Assembly: GCA_028695935.1 (NCBI GenBank)
Contig: JAQVHY010000013.1
Coordinates: forward strand, 1 to 38,747
Reading direction: 5' to 3'
DNA from: Desulfobacca sp.
GTDB lineage: Bacteria > Desulfobacterota > Desulfobaccia > Desulfobaccales > Desulfobaccaceae
DNA: 38,747 bases
In this document: in pieces, positions 1-8,714 of the stretch
Layout: each line of letters begins with the position of its first letter
How positions within the stretch are numbered: position 1 is the first letter of the stretch
The notes under the pieces: model-generated
The model's database searches: none
Told to the model about the DNA's origin: nothing
What the model saw: only the letters and a program-made list of their open reading frames with translations
Made by a program: the position numbers and the translations under genes

Positions 1-1
1 T

Positions 2-250
2 CCCAAAGGGGAACCCACAGCACTGGTGGTGGACGAGGCCGACACGGTCCAACAGCGGATGCTGACCCTTAATCGCACCATCGGCAATCAATGGCTGGTG
101 TCTTCGGGTTTAAAGGTTGGCGAGCGCGTGATCGTCGAGGGCATGATGAATGTCCGACCCGGCGTCGCGGTTAAGGTCATTCCGTGGAATAATCCCCAGG
201 CTGGTGTAGAAGTCCCGAACAAGAAACGCCCGTCCGCGCAGTCGAGCTGA
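2..250 (+). CDS. RND efflux periplasmic adaptor (MFP), C-terminal end only
   Basis: This is the last ~82 residues of a membrane-fusion (AcrA/MexA-type) adaptor that bridges an inner-membrane RND pump and an outer-membrane channel. The reading frame is open from base 2, so the start lies outside the window. The visible part begins with a P-x-G-x-P-TALVVD segment and continues through GLKVGERVIVEGMMNVRPG, the usual membrane-proximal end of the family (in AcrA, 'V..GL..GD.VIV.G...V..G'). The stop is 12 bases before the pump start, with GGAGG between them, so the genes are one operon. Identity as an adaptor is supported by the motifs and by the two downstream partner genes; the substrate cannot be read from this fragment. 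Confidence 0.9.
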   Translation, partial: PKGEPTALVVDEADTVQQRMLTLNRTIGNQWLVSSGLKVGERVIVEGMMNVRPGVAVKVIPWNNPQAGVEVPNKKRPSAQSS

Positions 251-262
251 CGGAGGCCGTAG

Positions 263-3200
263 ATGTTATCGAACTTCTTTCTAGACCGTCCGGTCTTTGC
301 CTGGGTTATCGCGATCATCATGATGCTGGCGGGCGGGTTGGCGATCTATAATCTGCCCATCTCCCAATATCCACCCATCGCCCCACCCTCCATCGCCATT
401 GACGCCTTTTATCCCGGGGCCTCGGCCGAAACCGTGGAAAACAGCGTGGTGCAGATCATCGAGCAGAAGATGACCGGTTTCGATAAGTTGCTGTACATGT
501 CGGCGACCAGCGATGCGTCCGGAGCCGGGAGAATCGAGCTGACTTTTGCTCCGGGAGCCGATCCGGACCTGGCCTGGGCCATGGTGCAGAACAAGCTCCA
601 GTTGGCCATGGCCAGTTTGCCTGACGTGGTGCAGCGCCAGGGCGTCAAGGTCAGCAAATCAACCAAAAACTGGCTCATCATTGTCGGTCTGACCTCGGAA
701 GATAGCAGCATGGATGAATTTGACTTGGCGGACTACGCCCAGGCCAACATCGAACAGGTGCTGGCCCGGGTACCGGGAGTGGGTGAAGTGGAAACTTTCA
801 CTTCCCAATATGCCATGCGGCTCTGGGTGAACCCGGATAAGCTGACCGATTACCGGCTGACCATGGAAGATGTCATCCAGGGGGTACAGGCTTACAACGT
901 GGAGGTTTCCGCCGGCCAGTTCGGCGGGATTCCGGCAGTTGAAGGCCAGCGGTTGAATGCCTCGATCATTGTCCAGAACCTACTCAAGACCCCGGAAGAG
1001 TTCGCCGCTATCCCTCTGCGCGTCAATTCGGATGGCTCCATTGTGCGCGTGCGCGACGTGGGACGGGTGGAGCTGGGCACCGAGCGGTACGGCGCCAACG
1101 TGCTTTACAACAACCAACCGGGGGCCGCTCTGGCCGTCCGGCAGGCTGCCGGCGCCAACGCCCTGGAAACCGCCGACGCTGTCAAGGCCAAGATGGCAGA
1201 ATTGTCCAGATATTTCCCTCCGGGCATGAAGGTCATCTATCCCTATGACACCACGCCCTTTGTGAAGGTGGCCATAAACGAGGTGGTCTGGACCCTGTTC
1301 GAGGCGATTCTACTAGTATTTCTGGTGATGTATCTTTTCCTGGGAAACCTCCGGGCTACGCTGATTCCCACCCTGGCGGTGCCGGTGGTGATTCTGGGAA
1401 CCTTTGCGGTACTGGGATTGTTCGGGTTCTCGATCAACATGCTGACCATGTTCGCCATGGTACTGGCCATCGGTCTTTTAGTGGACGACGCCATCGTGGT
1501 GGTGGAAAACGTGGAACGGGTGATGAGCGAGGAGGGGCTGCCGCCCAAAGAGGCGACCCGCAAGTCCATGGGCGAAATCACCAGCGCCTTGATCGGCATC
1601 GGGCTGGTGCTGGCCGCGGTGTTCGGCCCCATGGCGTTTTTCGGCGGCTCCACCGGGGTCATCTACCGCCAGTTTTCGGTAACCGTCATTGCGGCCATGC
1701 TGCTGTCGGTAGTGGTCGCCCTGATCCTGACCCCGGTGCTCTGCGCCTCGCTCCTCAAGCCGGTGACCAAGGGGCACGAGGCCCCAGAGACCCGCTTTTT
1801 GCTCTTTCGACTGTCCCAGCGTTTTTTCCGCTCCTTCGATCGGGCGTTTCTGTGGACCAGAGACAAGTACCAGGCCCTGGTCGGGCAAATCCTGGCCCGG
1901 AAGCTCCGCTACCTATTTATTTATTTGCTGATCGTGGCGGCTTTAGTATTTCTGTTCCAGCGCATGCCTACCGCCTATCTCCCCGATGAAGATCAAGGTA
2001 TCATGTTCGTCCAAGTGTGGCTGCCCACCGGTTCGACCCTGGAGCAGACCCATGAGGTCCTGAATCAGGTCCGCAGCCATTTTCTAGAGGATGAAAAAGA
2101 GGCAGTGGAGTCTATTTTTACGGTCGCGGGCCGGGGTTTTTCCGGTGCCGGGCAAAACGTCGGGCTGGGGTTCGTCAAGCTCAGGGACTGGGACCTGCGC
2201 CCCGGGGCGGATCTGAAGGTGGACGCCCTGGTAAAACGCGCCATGGCCAAGTTCTCCCAGCTCCGTAACGCCAAGGTGTTCGCGTTCCCGCCACCGGCCG
2301 TCCTGGAGCTGGGACGGGCCGGCGGCTTTGACTTTCAATTACAGGACCGGGGCGGACTGGGGCACGAAGCCTTGATGGCCGCCCGCAACCAACTGCTCGG
2401 CATGGCGGCCCAAGACCCGAGGCTGGTGCGCGTCCGCCCCAGCGGGCTGGAAGATGTGACCCAATATCGCATCGACGTGGATTGGGAAAAGGCGGGAGCC
2501 CTAGGGGTTCCGATCAGCGCCATTCATAACACCATTGCGGCGGCCTTCGGCAGCGCTTATGTAAACGACTTTATCCAGGGCGGGCGGGTCAAGCGGGTCT
2601 ATGCCCAGGCCGATGCGCCCTACCGCATGCTGCCTAACGATCTGGAGCGGCTCTATGTGCGCAATGCCGCAGGGACCATGACGCCGTTCACCTCCTTTGC
2701 CACCGGCCACTGGTTCCAGGGCTCGCCGCTCCTGGAGCGGTTTAACAGCTTCCCGTCGTTAAATATCTGGGGTGAACCGGCTCCCGGGAGAAGTTCCGGG
2801 GAGGCCATGCAGGCCATGGAAGAGATCGTCGCCAAGCTGCCCAAGGGCGTTGGTTTTGACTGGACCGGCATTTCCTACCAGGAGCGCATGGCCAAGGCCC
2901 AGACCGGACTGCTCTACACCTTTTCGATTATCGTGATTTTTCTCTGCCTGGCGGCCCTGTATGAGAGTTGGACCATTCCTATCACCATCCTGCTGGCCTT
3001 ACCCCTCGGGGTCATCGGCGGCGTGGTGGCCTCATCGCTGCGGGGACTGCCCAACGACGTCTACTTTCAGATCGGGCTGCTCACCGTTTTAGGGCTTACC
3101 ACCAAGAATGCCATTTTGATCGTGCAGTTCGCCATGGCCAAAGTGGACGAAGGCATGGGCTTGATCGCGGCCACGCTTGAAGGAGCCAAATTACGGCTGC

Positions 3201-3451
3201 GCCCCATTGTCATGACTTCGCTGGCCTTCGGTTTTGGCGTGCTGCCGCTGGCCCTGGCCAGCGGCGCGGGCGCTGGCGCGCAAAAGGCTATCGGCACCGG
3301 CGTTCTAGGCGGCATGGTGACTGCTACCTTCCTGGCGATTTTCTTTATCCCCCTCTTTTTTGTGATGGTGGTGCAACTGTTTGCCAAAAAGAAAGTTCCC
3401 CAATCGGCAGAGCCCGATTCGGACCTGGTAACTCCTTCAGAGGCGCAGTGA
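263..3451 (+). CDS. RND multidrug efflux pump, AcrB/MexB (HAE1) type
   Basis: Inner-membrane proton-driven pump, 1062 residues, the normal length for the HAE1 family. It begins with the typical N-terminus (FFLDRPVFAWVIAI) and first helix. The TM4 motif LLVDDAIVVVENVER carries the paired Asp of the proton relay, and TTKNAILIVQFA carries the matching TM10 lysine. Periplasmic porter and docking domains fill the two large loops (about residues 35-335 and 570-865), and the last helices end near residue 1035. SD GGAGG lies 6 bases before the ATG. It is followed after one base by the outer-membrane factor, so a complete tripartite pump is encoded. HAE1 pumps export hydrophobic drugs, dyes, bile salts or solvents; the specific substrate is unknown. 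No local regulator (TetR/MarR) is visible in the window. Confidence 0.96.
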   Translation: MLSNFFLDRPVFAWVIAIIMMLAGGLAIYNLPISQYPPIAPPSIAIDAFYPGASAETVENSVVQIIEQKMTGFDKLLYMSATSDASGAGRIELTFAPGADPDLAWAMVQNKLQLAMASLPDVVQRQGVKVSKSTKNWLIIVGLTSEDSSMDEFDLADYAQANIEQVLARVPGVGEVETFTSQYAMRLWVNPDKLTDYRLTMEDVIQGVQAYNVEVSAGQFGGIPAVEGQRLNASIIVQNLLKTPEEFAAIPLRVNSDGSIVRVRDVGRVELGTERYGANVLYNNQPGAALAVRQAAGANALETADAVKAKMAELSRYFPPGMKVIYPYDTTPFVKVAINEVVWTLFEAILLVFLVMYLFLGNLRATLIPTLAVPVVILGTFAVLGLFGFSINMLTMFAMVLAIGLLVDDAIVVVENVERVMSEEGLPPKEATRKSMGEITSALIGIGLVLAAVFGPMAFFGGSTGVIYRQFSVTVIAAMLLSVVVALILTPVLCASLLKPVTKGHEAPETRFLLFRLSQRFFRSFDRAFLWTRDKYQALVGQILARKLRYLFIYLLIVAALVFLFQRMPTAYLPDEDQGIMFVQVWLPTGSTLEQTHEVLNQVRSHFLEDEKEAVESIFTVAGRGFSGAGQNVGLGFVKLRDWDLRPGADLKVDALVKRAMAKFSQLRNAKVFAFPPPAVLELGRAGGFDFQLQDRGGLGHEALMAARNQLLGMAAQDPRLVRVRPSGLEDVTQYRIDVDWEKAGALGVPISAIHNTIAAAFGSAYVNDFIQGGRVKRVYAQADAPYRMLPNDLERLYVRNAAGTMTPFTSFATGHWFQGSPLLERFNSFPSLNIWGEPAPGRSSGEAMQAMEEIVAKLPKGVGFDWTGISYQERMAKAQTGLLYTFSIIVIFLCLAALYESWTIPITILLALPLGVIGGVVASSLRGLPNDVYFQIGLLTVLGLTTKNAILIVQFAMAKVDEGMGLIAATLEGAKLRLRPIVMTSLAFGFGVLPLALASGAGAGAQKAIGTGVLGGMVTATFLAIFFIPLFFVMVVQLFAKKKVPQSAEPDSDLVTPSEAQ

Positions 3452-3452
3452 C

Positions 3453-4862
3453 ATGATCCGGAAAATACTTTCTCTATTGACCCTAATGGCCGTTTCCCTG
3501 ACGGGCTGCACCATGATCCCGGAATATACGCGGCCCGCGGCACCGGTTCCCCAGGACTGGCCTAGCGGTCCGGCATACCAAGAGAGCCCGGCCACGCAAA
3601 AGGCGCCGGTGGCTACGGATCTTAACTGGCGGGAATTCTTCGCTGATCAACGACTGCAAACCATCATTGAGACGGCCCTGAACCATAACCGCGATCTGCG
3701 GGTGGCCGCTTTAAATGTGGAAAAAGCGCGCGCCTTGTACCGCATCCAGCGCGCTGAGCTGTTACCGACATTGGAGGTTGGGGCCAGCGCCAGAAAGGAA
3801 CGCGTCAAGATCAGCGGTACCCAAGGTATGGTGAATCTGGAGGAGTACAGCGTCAATCTGGGCATTAGTTCCTGGGAGATTGATTTCTTTGGCCGCATCC
3901 GGAGCTTGAAAAAACGGGCCTTAGAGGAATACCTGGCCACCGAACAGGCCCGCCGCAGTGCCCAGATCTTGCTGATCTCCGAAGTGGCCAACGCCTATCT
4001 GACCCTGGCCGCGGATCGGGAAAACCTCCAACTGGCCCAATCCACCTTAGAGGCCCAGCAGGCGTCCTACGACTTAATCAAACGGCGCTTTGAGGTGGGG
4101 TTCGCGCCGGAGCTTGATCTGCGTCAGGTGCAGACCAGGGTGGACGCGGCCCGGGTGGACGTGGCGCGCTACACCGAACTGGCGGCTCAAGATGAAAATG
4201 CCCTGAACCTGCTGGTCGGCTCACCGGTCCCCGAGCATCTGTTGCCGGAGGCCCTAAGCGTCGTCGCGGCCTTACCGGACGTGTCGCCCGGGACGTCCTC
4301 CGAGGTGCTCCTGCGGCGACCCGATATTCTGCAGGCGGAAAGCTTACTCAAGGCCGCCAACGCCAATATCGGCGCGGCCCGGGCGGCTTTCTTCCCCCGC
4401 ATTTCGCTGACCTCGGCGATCGGCACCGCTAGCGGCGACCTATCGGGGCTGTTCAAATCCGGTTCGTTCATCTGGAGCTACGCCCCCACGATGGTGATGC
4501 CGATTTTTGAAGCCCGCACCTGGCCGGCCCTCAAAGCCACCAAAGTGGAAAGGGAGATCGCCTTGACACAATACGAGAAGGCGATCCAGGGAGCCTTCCG
4601 GGAGGTGGCCGATGCCCTGGCCCGCCGAGGAACCTTGGGGGATCAGATGGCGGCGCAACAATCACTGCTGGAGGCTACTGACAAGGCCTACCGGCTCTCC
4701 AATGCCCGATATCAAAAGGGGATCGATATCTACCTGAACGTGCTGGATGCGCAACGCTCACTCTACGCCGCCGAGCAGGGACTCATCGCCATCCGTCTGG
4801 GCAAACTCGCCAATCAGGTGCGGCTTTATGCCGTCCTGGGCGGCGGCGGCGACTCAAACTAA
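3453..4862 (+). CDS. RND efflux outer-membrane lipoprotein, NodT/OprM family
   Basis: Outer-membrane channel of the tripartite pump, 469 residues, a typical OprM/NodT length. The N-terminus is a lipoprotein signal: a short basic start (MIRKIL), a hydrophobic core and the lipobox L-T-G-C with the acylated Cys at residue 19. Family landmarks follow, including 'W..FF.D..L..LI..AL..N.DL..A' near residues 50-75 and the 'LLRRPDI..AE..L.AANANIG.ARAAFFP.ISLT' segment near residues 280-320. The C-terminal repeat ends in 'Y..LG'. The ATG lies one base after the pump stop, so the genes are probably translationally coupled. It has the two-repeat (TolC-like) organisation expected of the family. It is the last gene of the operon; no clear terminator follows, only a weak ACAG/CTGT hairpin just past the stop. 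Confidence 0.95.
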   Translation: MIRKILSLLTLMAVSLTGCTMIPEYTRPAAPVPQDWPSGPAYQESPATQKAPVATDLNWREFFADQRLQTIIETALNHNRDLRVAALNVEKARALYRIQRAELLPTLEVGASARKERVKISGTQGMVNLEEYSVNLGISSWEIDFFGRIRSLKKRALEEYLATEQARRSAQILLISEVANAYLTLAADRENLQLAQSTLEAQQASYDLIKRRFEVGFAPELDLRQVQTRVDAARVDVARYTELAAQDENALNLLVGSPVPEHLLPEALSVVAALPDVSPGTSSEVLLRRPDILQAESLLKAANANIGAARAAFFPRISLTSAIGTASGDLSGLFKSGSFIWSYAPTMVMPIFEARTWPALKATKVEREIALTQYEKAIQGAFREVADALARRGTLGDQMAAQQSLLEATDKAYRLSNARYQKGIDIYLNVLDAQRSLYAAEQGLIAIRLGKLANQVRLYAVLGGGGDSN

Positions 4863-5071
4863 TACAGTTTTCTGTTGAAATGCTTAATATAATCAATGTG
4901 TTAAGTGATAAGTTTGTTGAATTTGAATGGTAACTTGGTATAATTTGCGATCAAAAGAATATTTTTAGGGGGATGATCTATCATGCCCTTAAGCTCGCAA
5001 TAAATTGCATTCCGACAATAAAGGGGAAAGAGCTTTTTGAAAGGAGCTTGGTGCCATCCCAAAATAACTAT
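4863..5071 (+). promoter_or_regulatory. Convergent intergenic region with a plus-strand promoter-like sequence
   Basis: This 209-base AT-rich gap lies between the convergent efflux operon and response-regulator gene. On the plus strand TTGAAT (4917-4922) and a perfect TATAAT (4939-4944) are 16 bases apart. AGGGGG follows at 4967-4972, then an ATG at 4973 that opens a frame running antisense into the regulator, and an ATG at 4983 that opens a 6-codon frame. No known gene lies downstream on this strand, so the transcript, if real, would be a short RNA or antisense to the 3' end of the regulator. This is a pattern match only. Confidence 0.3.
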
Positions 5072-6460
5072 TTAATTTGCCTCACTATTTTCCCGTTCCA
5101 GGCCGGGATCCAGGCCGTAGGCCCGCATTTTTTTATAGAGGTGGGAGCGCTCCAGGCCGATGGCTTCGGCGGTAAGGCTGACGCTGCCCTGATGTTCGGC
5201 CAGTTTGCGCCGGATGAATTCCCGCTCAAACCGGGCCCGGGCCTCCTTCAAGGAGCTGAGCTGAAAGAAGGGCCAGCCCTCCTCCGGGTCCGATCCGACC
5301 TGACGGAGCTCCCGCGGCAGGTGCTCGACATCGATGACCCAGCCGGGGCTGAGGATGGCCAGGCGTTGGATACAGTTTTTCAGTTCCCGCACATTGCCCG
5401 GCCAGGGCTGATTCTGGAGGATTTCCACCGCCTCGGGGGTAATGATCTTTTGTTGACCCTCGGGTTCGGCGGCCAGTTCCTTTAAAAAATATTCAATCAG
5501 CAGCGGAATATCCTGGCGGCGTTCCCGGAGGGGGGGCACCTCGATGGGGATGACATTGATGCGGTAGTACAGGTCGGCCCGAAAAGTTCCCCGTTCAATC
5601 TCCTCTTCCAGATTTTTGTTGGTGGCGGCGATCACCCGCACGTCCACCTGGATGGGGCGGCTGCCCCCCACCCGTTCAAAGCGTTGTTCCTGGAGAATAC
5701 GCAACACCTTGGCCTGGGTTTTGAGGCTCATATCGCCGATCTCATCCAGGAACAGGGTGCCTTCGTGGGCCTGGTCGAACTTCCCCCGGCGTTTAGTGGC
5801 GGCGCCGGTAAAGGCCCCCTTTTCGTGGCCGAAAAGTTCGCTCTCAATCAATTCTTCGGGGATGGCGGCGCAATTGACTTCGACAAAGGTCTTATGGCGG
5901 CGTTTACTGTGGCGATGGATGGCCCGGGCGACCAACTCCTTGCCAGTGCCGTTTTCGCCGGTGATCAGCACCCAGGCATTGGTGGGCGCGACGATCTTGA
6001 CCTGTTCGCGGAGGGTCTGGATAGCGGGGCTTTTGCCGATAATTTCCTGAGTGGGCGTGGCCTTCTGACGCAGCCGGAGATTTTCCTCGGTGAGTCGGGC
6101 CATTTCCAGGGCATTGCGCACCGTCAGGATAATTTTGTCCGCGTGCGGGGGTTTTTCAATGAAGTCATAGGCCCCCAGACGGGTGGCCTGTACCGCGTTT
6201 TCGACGCTGCCATAAGCGGACAGCATCACCACTGGTAATAAGGGGTAGTTTTCTTTGAGTTGCTTCAAGATTTCCAGGCCATCCTGACCGGGCAAGGCAA
6301 TATCCAGCAGCACCAGGTCCGGTGATTCTTCGGCGACCAGATTGTGCGCGGTTCCCCCCTCCAGGGCGGTCAGCACTTCGAAACCCTCATCCTGCAAAAT
6401 CCCGGAAACGGTGCTCAGGATATTGGGTTCGTCGTCCACTACCAGGATAGTTTTGGCCAT
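5072..6460 (-). CDS. NtrC-family sigma-54-dependent response regulator
   Basis: Transcription activator of 462 residues from the ATG at 6460; the frame also allows a TTG three bases upstream. The receiver domain (about 1-120) shows the acidic pair in VVDDEPN, the phospho-acceptor Asp in LVLLDIALPGQDG and the conserved Lys in IEKPP. The AAA+ domain (about 140-375) has Walker A (GENGTGKE), the sigma-54 contact loop GAFTGA, Walker B (GTLFLDEIGD) and the arginine finger region (FRADLYYRINV). A Fis-type helix-turn-helix closes the protein (SLTAEAIGLERSHLYKKM). It is the last gene of a three-gene operon, 6 bases after the NtrY-like kinase stop. Target genes are unknown; I saw no convincing -24/-12 promoter in the window. 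Confidence 0.96.
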   Translation of the reverse strand: MAKTILVVDDEPNILSTVSGILQDEGFEVLTALEGGTAHNLVAEESPDLVLLDIALPGQDGLEILKQLKENYPLLPVVMLSAYGSVENAVQATRLGAYDFIEKPPHADKIILTVRNALEMARLTEENLRLRQKATPTQEIIGKSPAIQTLREQVKIVAPTNAWVLITGENGTGKELVARAIHRHSKRRHKTFVEVNCAAIPEELIESELFGHEKGAFTGAATKRRGKFDQAHEGTLFLDEIGDMSLKTQAKVLRILQEQRFERVGGSRPIQVDVRVIAATNKNLEEEIERGTFRADLYYRINVIPIEVPPLRERRQDIPLLIEYFLKELAAEPEGQQKIITPEAVEILQNQPWPGNVRELKNCIQRLAILSPGWVIDVEHLPRELRQVGSDPEEGWPFFQLSSLKEARARFEREFIRRKLAEHQGSVSLTAEAIGLERSHLYKKMRAYGLDPGLERENSEAN

Positions 6461-6466
6461 CAACTT

Positions 6467-8704
6467 CTACCGGATAAGGGGGAGTTCAATAATGAAACGG
6501 CTCCCCTGGGGGTAATTATCCTCCACCCGGATACTGCCCTGATGTTCAGTGATGATGGATTGCACAATGGCCAGCCCCAGGCCGGTGCCGCTCCGTTTGG
6601 TGGAAAAATAGGGTTCAAAGACTCGGGGTTTGTCGCGGTCGGAAATCCCGGCGCCGTTATCGGCGATCACCAGCTCCACCCGGTTGTGATCCAAATCCTG
6701 GCGGCTGCTGAGGTGAATGGCCACCGATTCGGACCGGGAGGCCACCGCATTATCCAATAGATTCATCAACGCCCGTTTAATCTGTTCCCGATCCAGCGGG
6801 ACGGCGGCCAATGAGGTATCGGGTTGAAATTCCAGGCTGATCTGGGATTGCACTTCTTGGTACAGCATCATGGTTTCATTAATCAAGGCATTGAGGTCAC
6901 AGGGGGCCAGGGTAAGCTGGGGGAAGCGGGCAAACTGATGAAATTCATTGACCAAATTTTTCAGCTCCTCCACCTGTTTGATGATCATTTGGGTGCATTC
7001 CCGGAAAATCTGGCCGTCCGTGCCAAACCGATCGGCATAGCGTCGCCACAGACGTTGAGCCGATAATTGGATGGGGGTCAGGGGGTTTTTGACCTCATGG
7101 GCAATGCGGCGGGCGACCTCGCGCCAGGCCGCCAAACGTTGGGCCCGCTCCAGTTCAGTTAAATCTTCGAATACCACCACCACGCCCAGATAACCGCCCT
7201 GATCATCCTTTAATACCGTGGGTTTAATCAGCAAAGACAGGGTTCGATCCGGTAACTGGAGATGCAGTGATTTTTCCAGGCTGCCGCGGCTGGAGCGCCG
7301 GGCCTCGGCAATGACCTCGGCCACCTTATCAAACTGGTCCGCCGGCAATAACTTCCGGCCATCGTGCCCTAAAACCTCATCGGCCCGCACTCCCAACATC
7401 ATCTGAGCCGAATCGTTGATGGTGGTTATGCGGTTATCGGCGTCTAACGAAATGACCCCGCCCGCCACGTTTTTCAGCACAATCTCCATATATTGTCGCC
7501 GGGCTTCCAATTCTTCATTACTCTGGGACAGTTGTTGATTGGCGGCGGCTAACTGGGCCCGACTGTGCTGAAGATCCTGGGTCATTTTGTTAAAGGATTG
7601 GACCAGAAAGCCGATCTCATCCCGGCCCTCCAGATCAATGTGGATATTATAGTCCCCATCGGCGACCTTGAGGGTGCCTTCGGCCAGTTGCTGAATCGGG
7701 GTGGTGATTTCTTTGGCCATATACAGGGCCAGCCAGATAGCCGACATAATTACCAGCAGGGTGACAATCAGCAAGGCGATATAATGGCTGACCCGCACCG
7801 GCCGCAACAATAGCTGTAGATCTCGGAGGTCTGATACCCCCCGGGCAATTCCGGCAATCTGGGTGGGCAGGGGTTTGGGAATTAACTGACTAACTACCAG
7901 ATAAGCCGCAGGAATTTCGTTTATAGGATTAGACCCCAAAGGTGTTAAACCTTGCAGGACCTCGCCTTGATCGGTTATCTGCCGGTAGACCTGGGCCGCT
8001 TCTTGGCCGGCGGCGGACTGTAAAAGCTCGTTGTCGGTAGGAGGCAACTCCCCTCCGGGGGACGGAGGCGATTGACTTAAGAGGTTGCCTTGTTGATCAA
8101 AGATCTCGATGCCGGTAAGATGATACTCGGTCTGAGCTTGAGCCAAGAATGCGGCCAACGCCGGGGCCTGTTCTGGGGCCAGTAAGCCCTGGTCGTTAAT
8201 TTCGCGTGCCAGGACCCGGCTGCAGGCATGCACCTTACGCTCCATGCCCTGATAATATTCCTGGCTTAGGGCCAGAGCATTTTTGAGGGATTGCTCTACC
8301 CGGGTATCTAGTTGGTATTCCACCCGATTGGCAATAAACTGAAAAGCTACAAAAGACATCAGCAAGGTCGGCAACAGCGATAGGGTAACAAAAGTCAGCA
8401 CTAAACGCACCCGCAGCCGAGAGCCGAATATTCTTTGGCGGCGCTCCAAAAACAGTTTGGACAGATTGCGGAAAATTAAAAAGATGAGCAACAACAGGAG
8501 GATAGTATTGATATTGACCAGGCCGAAGGCCAACATGCTGCCGGTCACCGGCTCGCCGCCGCGGCTTACCAGTCGGACCTCCAGATAGGTAATGATCACA
8601 ATTAATAAGAAGATGATAAATATGATGACCCGTTCCCGCCGCCGCCGTTGGTATTCCTTTTCCTGGGAGGGGGGACCGGCGTTAGAAGGAGTGGGGGTTG
8701 GCAT
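6467..8704 (-). CDS. NtrY-like membrane sensor histidine kinase (HAMP-PAS-HisKA-HATPase)
   Basis: Sensor kinase likely to phosphorylate the NtrC-type regulator encoded next to it. The N-terminus is basic, with three hydrophobic helices (about residues 25-110, NtrY-like), a periplasmic stretch to about 300, and a fourth helix (HYIALLIVTLLVIMSAIWLALYM). HAMP follows ('ITTPIQQLAEG..KVADGDY'), then a coiled segment, a PAS domain (NVAGGVISLDADNRITTIN), the phospho-acceptor box AHEVKNPLTPIQ, and the ATPase N, G1 and G2 boxes (LLDNAVAS, DNGAGIS, GTGLGLAIV). I chose the ATG at 8704 (AAGAGA ahead of it, 10 bases after the previous stop). A GTG at 8725 in the same frame overlaps the upstream gene but has no ribosome site. 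The signal is unknown. Confidence 0.93.
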   Translation of the reverse strand: MPTPTPSNAGPPSQEKEYQRRRRERVIIFIIFLLIVIITYLEVRLVSRGGEPVTGSMLAFGLVNINTILLLLLIFLIFRNLSKLFLERRQRIFGSRLRVRLVLTFVTLSLLPTLLMSFVAFQFIANRVEYQLDTRVEQSLKNALALSQEYYQGMERKVHACSRVLAREINDQGLLAPEQAPALAAFLAQAQTEYHLTGIEIFDQQGNLLSQSPPSPGGELPPTDNELLQSAAGQEAAQVYRQITDQGEVLQGLTPLGSNPINEIPAAYLVVSQLIPKPLPTQIAGIARGVSDLRDLQLLLRPVRVSHYIALLIVTLLVIMSAIWLALYMAKEITTPIQQLAEGTLKVADGDYNIHIDLEGRDEIGFLVQSFNKMTQDLQHSRAQLAAANQQLSQSNEELEARRQYMEIVLKNVAGGVISLDADNRITTINDSAQMMLGVRADEVLGHDGRKLLPADQFDKVAEVIAEARRSSRGSLEKSLHLQLPDRTLSLLIKPTVLKDDQGGYLGVVVVFEDLTELERAQRLAAWREVARRIAHEVKNPLTPIQLSAQRLWRRYADRFGTDGQIFRECTQMIIKQVEELKNLVNEFHQFARFPQLTLAPCDLNALINETMMLYQEVQSQISLEFQPDTSLAAVPLDREQIKRALMNLLDNAVASRSESVAIHLSSRQDLDHNRVELVIADNGAGISDRDKPRVFEPYFSTKRSGTGLGLAIVQSIITEHQGSIRVEDNYPQGSRFIIELPLIR

Positions 8705-8714
8705 GCTGGGTCTC

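Noticed and set aside
4973-5485. 170-codon plus-strand frame with AGGGGG before an ATG
   Set aside because: Mostly antisense to the well-supported NtrC-type regulator; the SD is too close to the ATG.
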